Shown: in pieces, positions 11,762 through 21,709 of the stretch
How the letters are laid out: each line of letters opens with the position of its first letter
How positions within the stretch are numbered: position 1 is the first letter of the stretch
Assembly: GCA_022605405.1 (NCBI GenBank)
Contig: JABYQQ010000007.1
Coordinates: 1,054,001-1,118,000 of the forward strand
Length of the DNA stretch: 64,000 nt
Direction of reading: 5' to 3'
Source: Earliella scabrosa
Lineage: Eukaryota; Basidiomycota; Agaricomycetes; Polyporales; Polyporaceae
Program-made: the position numbers and the translations under genes
The notes under the pieces: model-generated
The model's database searches: none
Told to the model about the DNA's origin: nothing
Seen by the model: the letters and a program-made list of their open reading frames with translations, nothing else

Positions 11762-12313
11762 GTGCTTGTTGATGGATATGTGGACGGTCGTGATCTATAT
11801 CGCAATGTATCCTATTAATCCCTTGTCCCTGATTACACGACCTTAAGGATTACTACAATGGTGTCTTGTCGTGTCTTTGAACTGCCGGCATGCGGGCGTA
11901 TCTGGTCGTCGTGGTCGTCGTGCTGTCCGGTCCCGCAACTTCCGACGCGTCTGAGGCGCGTTATGTCACGCGATCGTCCCCAGCTCGTAAGTAGAAGCCT
12001 CTGTCTCTCCATGCGGGTAATACTGATACATTCGGGTCGTGGAGGAACCGTCCAGCGCTCCCCTTTAGCGTCTGTGACATAAGCCGATGCCAAGTTTGCG
12101 GCTGCTCACACGTTGCAGATGTACAGCCTCTTCCACAGCCTACAGCCTTATATCAGTAGGTAGTTCAGCGTAAGTTCGCCTTCGTCGCTCACCAGTTGTA
12201 GCCAGGCATGTCAGATTGATATCTCACACCCTTCTATCGTCGTACTAGAACGAACGACGTCGCTTGTTGGCAGCTGGCCGCCTGAGTCTCAGCTCAGAAT
12301 TCCAGAGACGATC
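11762..12313. other. intergenic between tandem copies 2 and 3
   Basis: I see no gene or repeat here. A TATA-like CTTATATC lies near 12150. Confidence 0.4.
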
Positions 12314-13758
12314 ATGTCCGATCGCGAATCCTCTGCATCCAGCGGTGAGCCATACCAGGTCCATTCAATTGGTGATGAACGAGCGTTGACAGTTACATCA
12401 CTAGATGCGTCTGAACACACCGTGCACACAAGATCTCGTACGACTAAACTCACCAAAGGGGAACAAGCGCTGGATATCCCGGACGTCTTACGCGTTCGTG
12501 TCGAAGGCGGAGTCTACACTTGGAAGATGTTCCTTGCGGATTATCCAGCGCCCGATATCAAACTGGGGCGGATGGGAGATGTCTGGATCACAACCACCGA
12601 AGATAAGGCAGGCCGCATCTATATCAAAGGCGAGGGTAACCGCTGGTACAAATGGCGCAGGAAGAATAAATACCGGAAGAAGACCACCAAAGATCCTGCC
12701 AAGTTCAAGTATAGCTTCCATCCGTGGCTACGCAACAGGCGCTTGGAGTACAACGGGAACAGCGCGATCGGATGGTACCTTCCACGAGCACATACTCAGC
12801 ACCAGTCGACTTGGGCACAAAAGCGAGCCGACTTCAACAAGACTACTTCCTATCACAAGCTCGAGGTGTCATGGATTGCTCGCCATATAGCTACGAGCGT
12901 GCCGTCTTTCTCTGGAGACGCGGACACGGACGAGCCTGAATCCAACGCATCCCAGTCCAGCTCCGCTGATAGCGAGCAAAGCTCCGAAAGCTCCGAGCAC
13001 GGTGCGTGTAGGTTTGTAACTGGGGCTGTGATTCGCGGCTGAACTGTGATCTTACAGCGTCAGTCACAGAGGAGTCTGTTTCCGATGACCCTCTCCCGGC
13101 CCATCCCCCAATCAAACGTGAACGCTCTGAGTCCCCCGCAGCACCAGTGCGCGCAAAACGAGCAAGAGAGGAGGGTGTTTCCCCTATACCTAGTCTACCG
13201 CTTGCAACTCAGTCACACGCTCCTCGTGCGTCATCAGCACTTCCTGCGCAGCGAACGGTCGTAGCCTTTCTAGACGGCTTGCCTATGTCATTGAGCCGCC
13301 ACACCCACCTGCTCACCACTCTGGGAATCACGGATATGGGGTACATCGATTCGCTTTCCCACATGCCGAAGCGCAGTGTCGACGAGATCGTTGCTCTGCT
13401 GCAAGAGCGAGGCTTCTCGTTCATGGAGGCCCTCGTCCTACGCAACGCGTTGGGAGACCGCCGCCGTGCATCCTCCCTGCATCCCGAGCACGGAGAGCCT
13501 CGGGTCGAGCCAACGAGCATGGAGACGTTCCTCGCACGCCTCCGGCCTTCCATGGCGCACCACGTTCATATTTTCGACGAACTCGGAGTCGATCTAACGC
13601 ATATCCCCGTGCTCGCGCAACTCGGAGACGAGTCGTACGCGGAGTTCGAGCGAGCGCTGGGCGCGAAGGGTCTGACATGGATAGACGCATATATTGTGAA
13701 GGTCGGGATACAGGAATATGCACATGCGCGACAGGAACCACTGCTAGCCGCCGCATGA
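12314..13758 (+). CDS. tandem family one, copy 3: divergent GDVW/SAM-like protein
   Basis: Three exons by analogy with copies 1 and 2 (12314-12344, 12405-13001, 13058-13758), 442 residues. The first intron is 60 nt and has no stop in frame, so an unspliced form would also translate. The N-terminal domain is shorter and more basic: VRVEGGVYTWKMFL, RMGDVWIT, IYIKGEGNRWYKWR, then HPWLRNRRLEYNG. The linker has a poly-Ser acidic stretch and IKRERSES with RAKRAREE (nuclear-like, and IKRE fits the SUMO acceptor consensus psi-K-x-E). The SAM-like repeats are FLDGLPMSLSRHTHLL/LGITDMGYIDSL and FLARLRPSMAHHVHIF/LGVDLTHIPVLAQL. It is the most diverged of the three. Confidence 0.75.
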
Positions 13759-13840
13759 TGAGTAGGTACTTCCAGAACTCGTTGGCTACGTTCTTCATGT
13801 ATTTGCCCTTTCGCAACCGCCTCGGAGCATTCCGTCACAT

Positions 13841-15956
13841 CTAGTCGCTACGCCGGGTCCTCAACATCACCTTCCCATGCATGTTCGGGTTTGTGCCCAA
13901 GAAGAAAAAGAAGTTGGCTGGCCGTTTGCCTTCCTCGACAAGCTTGATATCGTACCGGAGCACGAGATGGGCGAGGATGGTCTTCAACTCGCTTGCCGCA
14001 AAGAACCGTCCTGGGCTATAGAGCGCCCTTTGTCAGCGAGCACCATCGGGATATGGAATGGCTTGCGCACCACGCGTGTCTGCCATGGCCGAAGGGAAGC
14101 CAGTCGGTTGACGTGTTAGAGAACTGAAGTGATGTCGCACGGTCGTTGTCTTCGTCGCGCATGCGCGCGAAGCGGAAGGGGTCGAATACATTAGGCGCAG
14201 CGTACTTGCGTTCGTCGTGGTGAATCGCCGCGGTGGGTGCCGCTAGGAACGTGCCGCGCGGGATGAGTGTCCCATCACGCAGAGTGATATCTTTCATCGC
14301 CTTGCGAATGATGGTGACTGGGCCGCCCAGGATGTTCAGTTTGAGTCGTGCAGAGCCTGGTGAGAAGAAGACGAACCGAACACGAGAGCATTCCAGCGTT
14401 GCGACTCCTTGATGAAGCTGTCGAGCTTCCGCATCTTGTTCAGCGCCGCTTTCGTCCACCCTTCGGAGGTAATGATTGTCTCAATCTCTGCTCTGAGTGG
14501 CGCAAGGCACTCCGGATGGGCCGCAAGATCGTACAGAGCATGTGTGAGACTCTGGAGTTGACCGGCATTGTCAGTTTGGATCAGCGCAGCTTGGGAATCA
14601 TATTACCAGCGTCGATGTGTGTAGAGCTGCAAAGTTCGCCGACAATATTCGCAAAACCAGTGACTCGTCAGAGTAGCCTTTGTTGGTCGCTTCTTCTACG
14701 CAGTACTGAAGCAGATCCTCCTGAGAGTCGTTGTCAGACTGCGAGGGAGCCTCTCCATAGCATCCACACAGTGCGTACCGGTCTGTCTGTCCATTCGTCG
14801 CCATACTGCTCAAGCTCACTCCTGCGCTTGGCTATCTCTGGTTTGAGCAATTCGGTGATCTCATGGATTGTCCTTCCCACCCCGCTCAGGTACGGACCGA
14901 GGTTGAGTCTACATGGCAGCAGGGTGAGCGACATTGACAAGCACCTGGAGGAGGCTCGTCCAAGATGATACCCACGGCGCGCCATAAATCATAGGGAACA
15001 GGTTCGACGAGACCCAACTGTTCGTGACACCGTGTGTGAACCGACCTATCAAGTCCTGGTATATCGGACTACGACCTATGGCGTATCAAACATCAGTCAC
15101 GACTATACCAATCATTCGGCCAAAGTGAGCATTACACATTGGCAGCCCGACGAAGGCACGGCCAGCGCCACGCATGACTAGCTTCTCGGCAATGTCCATT
15201 GCGCTCAAGGGGATCCATTCTACACAAACACCTTCAAACCTCTGCCGATGATGGTACAGATCGCACGTACCTGAGTTTCCATGCGGGATTACTGTCGGCA
15301 GCGCAACACTTACCTCGTCGCACACGTTTGGGACGATAGCACCGATGGACCGCGTTAGTCTCCCTTGTATGAGCCCGACCTCCCAGTTGTTGGCCCATTC
15401 GACGGGGTTGCTCATCACGTTCTGGGTTGGGAATATCTTCGGGTCGGCCGACGGGTCAGCAGCGCACTATAGAGCTGTGAGAGACTGAGTGACCTCTCTT
15501 TGGGCCTCCAACGCGCTGAGATCGCTGTCGGGGCGGGTCCTGATGTCGTCGATGGCATCCGGACTAGTGACGATCACCATCCATCCACCGAGGAAAGGAA
15601 TTTTGAACGGTGCGCCAAAATACTGAGTGCACAATACAACATGTGGCATGGATCGCCCTCAATCTACGAAGGACACAATGGACGGAATCAATGACACACC
15701 TTCCTGTATGCTTCGTCCACGACGGTCCGACCACGTAGGAACATGTTCAGCGAACCTAGGTAGTATAACAATGGGACCGAGGGACCTCCAACGGTCGGTA
15801 TCCTATAGAGCTGTTGGTCGATGTCTCTTGCAATGAGTACTGCCATTGAAAGAACGTGGACAGGACAATACGTACAGGGTTCGTCCGCCAGCGAACAAAC
15901 AAGATTGTGAGAGCGACCACGATTGCGGGGTATAGGAAAGCTAGTAAGTCTCTCAT
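13841..15956 (-). CDS. cytochrome P450 monooxygenase, 11 exons, intact
   Basis: Exons on the minus strand: 15956-15876, 15810-15700, 15622-15494, 15421-15314, 15241-15136, 15075-14976, 14908-14779, 14738-14607, 14551-14377, 14317-14071, 14015-13841; 497 residues. It begins with a membrane anchor (LLAFLYPAIVVALTILFVRW) and the proline hinge IPTVGGPSVP. The I-helix is NFAALHTST, the K-helix ESQR supplies the ExxR pair, PFRFARMRDE is the meander, and FGHGRHACPGRFF is the full haem-thiolate signature, completed across an intron. It is an ER-bound oxidase with unknown substrate, of the expanded basidiomycete P450 clans. It converges on copy 3 of tandem family one with 82 nt between the stops. One intron (14739-14778) is only 40 nt. 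Confidence 0.88.
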
Positions 15957-16513
15957 CGTTGCGAGTTGTAGAGCGGCGGAGTGGGGAGGGTACGAGGAGG
16001 TCTTGGGCTCGCCCTGTGCGAGTTCACGGCGTAGACTTGGAGCGATTCGCTACAGCGCTCATAGGCATCCTCCACATGGGCCGTGCAATCAGCATCTGCC
16101 TGCCTCTGGCATGCATACGTATACTACGCCATGCTCGGAACGGCGAAGCCGAATAGAGTACACGACGAGCGTCCGCACACTAGCGCGAGTAGCGGCAATA
16201 CCTGATATGCAGTTCGCCGGCTCCCACACCACGCCACCTCACGCGCACGGTCCAAGAGAACGGCAGCCACTACCCACGCTGAGAGATCCGCGTACGGAGA
16301 ACATGCGTCAATCAGTCCTCGCTCCGCACTTCCGTGTCGGTGGCTGAAGGTACTTACCGGTACTAGTAGCAAGTCTTGGAGGGGTATCACGTCGAGAGAA
16401 GTTGCCATAAACTCGTCTATTATCGCCTGACAGACACGCCCAATCGTCTGTACGGCAATGAGAGAAACTGGACTTGCCGATGAGACGAGAGGATTGATGT
16501 TGTCGTTGTTGAC

Positions 16514-16562
16514 TTACAGCAATGTTCACATTGATACGGAATTCGCGTTTTCGTGCGCACGC
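16514..16562 (+). repeat. left arm of a ~49-bp imperfect inverted repeat
   Basis: The arm starts TTACAGCAATGTTCA and continues with TGATACGGAATT and CGTTTT. The reverse complement of 16874-16922 has the same blocks in the same order with a few mismatches and single-base gaps. The arms are 311 bp apart, which suits a decayed MITE or two inverted copies of a dispersed repeat. Confidence 0.6.
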
Positions 16563-16873
16563 CCGCGCCCGCGTCTGATCCAGCGTCTGGAGGACTCGGA
16601 TCCCGGGCCTCGAGCACCGAGCGCCCATGGGGTCACGAAGTGACATCCAGTCACCTGTTGTGACCCCTTGTTCTTCTCTTATAACACGACGACTCAGCGA
16701 GATACTGTGCATGCATTGAATGGGAGCACAACCAAACATTATAGCGGGTGTTTTGAGCCTTGACTGAGGACCCCTCATGCCAATATGCAAAACTGTGACC
16801 AGTTGCCACTTCCCGGAGTCGGCTTCTTCTCAGTCTCCGGTTGGCCGGTACAGCCACATGAGCGAGTAGCGCT

Positions 16874-16922
16874 CGCGCGCACGCAAAACGCAATTCCGTA
16901 TCATTCTGAACATTGCTGTAAA
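16874..16922 (-). repeat. right arm of the imperfect inverted repeat
   Basis: Its reverse complement starts TTTACAGCAATGTTCA, then ATGATACGGAATTGCG, matching the left arm. Flanking bases beyond the arms are weakly similar (CAACAACG against GTTGTTG-rich DNA). Confidence 0.6.
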
Positions 16923-17205
16923 CGGCGTTGTTGAACTTGTGGCGGTTTGGGTCAGGCCGGTGTGACATCTGATCACGTGAGTGTGACTCACGCGTCTTCG
17001 GTTGCCACCGCGCCACCTGGTTCTCTCCCTCTGTTACGCGTGTGGTATTCACGCGTATGGTGACTATTTCACGGGGTTCATGAGCCGTTGTGATGCACCC
17101 GATACCTGTAAGCCGGCTGAGCGCTGTGTTATGGAAGCTACTAACGAGATGCTGCTCCTGGCTGACTAGTATGATGACGCCGCCGGTCAGACTCGGAACA
17201 TTTCG

Positions 17206-20200
17206 ATGGATCAAAACACTGCCCACCAAACGCGGGATATAGCTCAGATACATGATCAGCCTGTTCAGAGCAATAGCTTATGCGAGCCGCCGCTCTCAGA
17301 AGATATACGAGTAGGTACACTAGCTGCACGTCACGAGTCTTACTACCTCTGATTCTTCGACTCAATGCGACCGACTTGACAGGGAGATTTCAACCAAGCC
17401 TTCTCATCAGCCCTCCAGGTCACCGGCTCGTTCTCATTTTGTCACACGTACCTGGATGCGCCAAACCCTATCCTCACTATTGAGGGCATAGGCACTATCG
17501 GTTTGCCGCTCAGCACAAATGACGCCACTGCCATCAAAGCGCACTCGTCACAGGCTCCATTCGGCATGGCTGATCAGACAGTCGTCGACAGGTCTGTGCG
17601 TGACACTTGGGAGATTGACGCGAAGCAAGTAAGTGATGCACTGTACGATAACATGTATGAGATATTGACCCTCGGTGTACAGGTTAGCTTCCGCAGCGGC
17701 GAAGAATGGTCCAGGTTCCTGGAGCGCACTGTGATGGAAGTGTGCGACGCGCTCGGTGTGAACCATGCGGCAAGTCAACCTCGTTGTGAACTATACAAGC
17801 TGCTTCTGTACGAGACGGGATCACAGTGCGTTCTCCGCTTTCTCGAATCGCTCAAGCTCACACGCTCTCTCAATCACAGTTTCCTCCCCCACGTGGAGTG
17901 CGTCCCCTCAAGCTTCACTGTGAACCTTTGCCCTCATGCTAACACATCACAGCACTGAGAAGCAAGACGGCATGTTCGCAACGATTGTCATCATTCTTCC
18001 CTGCGAATTCACTGGTGGTGTCGTGCGCGTCTCACACGGCGGCCTATCCTCGACGTACGACTGCAGTCCCACCTCGCTCATGCGCACGTCCGTCCTCGCC
18101 TGGTATACCGACGTCATGCACGCCGTCGAGCCCATCACGAGCGGCCACCGCCTCGCACTCGCGTTCAATCTTGTCCATACCACCCAGAGGCTCCGCCCTG
18201 CGCTTGGTGCGCAGACCAAACTCGTCAACGAGATGCGCCGCATTCTTCTCGCCTGGAAATGCAAGGGTCGCGGAGGGAAGGGATGTCCGGAGAAGCTCGT
18301 GTGCATGCTCGCACACAAGTATTCACAGGCGAATCTGCGTGGCAGCGCGCTCAAGGGAGCGGACGCACACCGCGTCGCCCTCCTCGACGTGCTCGCCCGA
18401 GAGCTCGGGTTCCACGTAGGCCTCGCCAATGTCGTCTGCCATGAGCACGGCTACGCGGATGACGATGGTCAGTACAGGGGCGGAGGCGGCGGATGGTACT
18501 CAGACGACGACAGTGACGAGTTTGACGAGGGCCCTGTGGGAATGGCAGAGGTCGAGGAGACGGCGGTGTCCGTGGAGAACCTGGTCGATTTGGATGGGAA
18601 GATGATTCGTGCGGATGTCGAGTTCGAGGCAGAGACCGAAACGATTCCCGAGGATCTGGTACAGCAGGTGCTGGATGGCCCAGTCGACAAGCAGGAGTAC
18701 GAGGGCTATATGGGCAATGTAAGCTGCTGACATTCTTGCTATTGCAACGCTGCTGACTGGTGTATGGTGTGCAGGGCGCCGGCTCTCTAGACCGGTGTAG
18801 GACACTTCTCACCCCTCTCTCTACGATCTCATATCTCATAGCCGTCTTATACAGGGTATCGTCGGACTGTGCTCGTGGTATGGCCGTCGTGGAGCCACTT
18901 CGATATCATCCACGGCGAGGAAGGGTTCGCATATGCGTGCCGGAAGATCGCGCAGTTCACATCGGGAAAACCCACGAGCGAAGAACTTGAGCTGGTGGAC
19001 ATCGCTCTGTCCCGCGCGACCCAGTACGAATGCAACGAGGTGGTCAATAGCGTTTGCAGGGCTGCGAGCTCGTGGGGTGACTTGGACATATGGATCCGGG
19101 CAGTCAAGGCGTGCGATGCTGACAGAGATATCAAGACCCTGCGGGAGGAGAACATCCTGCGCGCGGTGGAGGCATTTGGGTTCTACTCAGTGGAGACGAC
19201 GTGAGTGTTATTCACTCCGTCGTACAAGAGCCGCTGTTCACCTGTTACGATAGCATTGATCATGCGCTGGAATGGGACAAGGGCAATGCCATTCCCCTCA
19301 AGTTCCTCGATAACTTCGAAGAGTGGTCAAAGTCTCAAGACGAGCTCATAGTCGCGCAAACGACCGATTGGATCTCACAGTGGAGGAGGAAGATCTTGGA
19401 GTCGCTCCGGCCTGTAAGGAAGGGTGAAGCCGAGTACCTTATTGAGCTATCACTTCGCACTAGCGATGTTGAGTATCTTGAACACACGTGAGTGCCATTT
19501 CACATCTCACGAGTGCGGGGAACTCACGCGTCACGGCTCAGGATGGTTCCCCAGCTCACACGAGGCGCAGGTCCACTGTTCCTCTTTGACTGCGCCGAAC
19601 ATGTGCACAAACTGGCTCGTTTGTCTGCAGAGGACCAGTCGCGTCTCGCCCATCACCTCATCGATGCAGCGATATCCAAATCAGACGTCTATGCTCCAGA
19701 TCAAGACGCGCTCGCCGCGGCGCAGGCACAGTCGCCAAAGCCCGCGACGCCCAGCGCAGTAAACGCGGCGGCTTCCCTCATACATGCTGTGTCCTGTTTC
19801 ACGACTTGCCTCGACACCGGCCACGAAGACCTCCTTCCGGGTTTCATAGCGAAGCTTACGGCCTTCGCTGGAGTTCCGTCGGCTATTGCTCAACAGCGCG
19901 CGAAGGACGTCCTACTTGGGTTGATTCGTGCCCTCGCAGCTAAAGTCGAGGCACGCGGTCCAGAACGGCCTATCCCCGACCTGAATAAGCTGTGCGATAC
20001 TGCCAGCACGCTGTACTTGGAGTGGATCACAGCATCCCCGGGTACCTTCAATCGGATACATATAGCCGGGTTATTCGAGGCGGCAATCTATGGAGGAGAG
20101 TCGGAGAAGGTGTTGACCCAGTGAGTGCGCAAATATTCTTAACTGAACGACACTCAGCGGTATCTGTACTAGCATCGTGCCCAAGTTAGAAGAGCTACGG

Positions 20201-21363
20201 CTTCCGAGCGCAGCCATCCGTGTATTAGCTGAAGAGCTAGACGCGCACCATCAACCCCTCATTGCGAGTACAAGCCAAGAGGAGTTGAACACCGTCATCG
20301 CTAGACTCGTCAAGGTATACGCCTCGGTTGTCGACCTCTCATCGATACCCGTGATTACTACCACTCAGTTCTGGAAGCCTCAACCTCCGCCGCGGTTACC
20401 AACATTGGATACCCGCCTCATCCTCGACGCACTCGAGCTATGCATACGCCTCAACGTTCCTGACGCATGCAGCTCCATTGTTTCTCGTGTTCTATCGCAC
20501 AAACCTAGCCAGCGCGAGCAATGTCGCGACCTCCTCCTTTCTCTTATCCCAGCACTCAAGTCCCTCCTTGCCAAGTACCGATATGCGTTCACGGCAGAGC
20601 CCTATGCGCCTCTCTTCCGAAGTATGATGGTGTTCTGGGTGGACAGGATTCTCGGGGTGCAGCCCGCGCCCGAAGCAAGCGCCGCGGAGCTGAAGCGGAT
20701 GCAGAACTGGACATGTGTATGCGCCTACTGCATACAGGTGCGCGCGTTCCTCCAGAATGAGGCGGCGCAGACGCGAAGCTGGGAGCGTGTTGGTGCGCGC
20801 ATACGGGGACACCTCGAGAAAGAGCTCGGGAAGTACTGCTGGAATTCGGCGTCCTGGGAGAAGATCACGACGACGCCCCAGGGAATCAAGGTGTGTCCTC
20901 CTCGTGATGCGATGCGAGTCGGCGACGCACCTCGCTTCTCTTGCTGACTGCCAGGATGTGTGCTTGGCACGTCGAACAGGTGACGAAGGACAAGGTCCTC
21001 TACGAGCCGATACGGTGGCGAGAGGCACAGCGGGATGGTGTCGTCTTCTACGGAAGCATCAGCGCAAATTATGCAGAGATGCAAACGATCCTGCATGGTG
21101 ACCATGCCAGGGTGGCCCTTGTACTCGGTATAGAGCGGACCGCGCCAGCAGGCCAGATGCCTCCACCACCGGTTTTAACAGGTTCCCCAGCCTCGACATC
21201 CCATCTCTCCCAATGCCCTGCTCCAAGCGCAGAGTTACCGGCTGTCAATAGTTCTTTGCACGCCATCTCTGCTAGGTCCAGCACGTCTGAACAAGCACCG
21301 CCAGCTAAACGGAGGAAGACAGCGTACAATGAACACGAAGTGATAGATCTTACCTCGGACTGA
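17206..21363 (+). CDS. tandem family two, copy 1: 2OG-Fe(II) oxygenase-like protein with C-terminal SIM
   Basis: Eleven exons: 17206-17310, 17383-17628, 17683-17825, 17880-17897, 17953-18718, 18775-18796, 18855-19200, 19254-19487, 19542-20120, 20173-20890, 20980-21363; 1186 residues. After a short variable N-terminus comes LTIEGIGTIGLPL. The double-stranded beta-helix core follows, with H169-x-D171 in FLPHVDTEK (in an 18-nt micro-exon plus one base of the next) and GMFATIVIILP. The distal His227 and 2OG-binding Arg237 lie in HAVEPITSGHRLAL. So the iron triad and 2OG Arg are all present. A long helical region follows, then a Cys cluster WTCVCAYC near residue 1000, and a tail with AKRRKTAY and EVIDLTSD. 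The basic patch and VIDLT suggest a nuclear protein that binds SUMO. This is a widespread, uncharacterised basidiomycete family; the substrate is unknown. Confidence 0.8.
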
Positions 21364-21709
21364 TACAGTACTCCTAGTTCTTCCCTCTCCTAGTATGAGG
21401 GCAGAATATAGTGCTTCGACATCACTCTATGCAGAACGGGATTTCGGAAGTCATAGTGGCTGCATGCTGCACAGATGCACGCGGTTTGACAGGAATGGTA
21501 TGTCGCGATCACGTGAGCTATGTCGCGTAGCCACATCCCGCGACGCGTCATTGCTTTAGTGGCCATCGACCACCACCACCTCTTGCCTTTGAACTGCGAG
21601 CGCACGATATCAACGACCTACACGTACGTGACATTTTGCCTTAGGCCCCTGCACAGGTAGCTCAACCTGAGCCTCTCCAAGACACGCCGTCTTGACCGCC
21701 GACTCGACC
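21364..21709. other. intergenic between oxygenase-like copies 1 and 2
   Basis: 346 nt with no gene seen. Confidence 0.4.

Larger units (their letters stand above)
15957..17205. other. intergenic with an imperfect inverted repeat
   Basis: Separates the P450 from oxygenase copy 1. No gene is supported. The only structure is the inverted repeat listed separately (arms 16514-16562 and 16874-16922). Confidence 0.5.

Noticed and set aside
14779..15075. Apparent frameshift in the P450
   Set aside because: Using the donor GTGGGT after CC at 14976 instead of GTATCA two bases on restores the frame and makes the exon sum divisible by three.
17821..17960. Copy 1 oxygenase appearing to have H-x-E instead of H-x-D
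   Set aside because: The second residue is split by an intron; correct joining of GA with C gives Asp.
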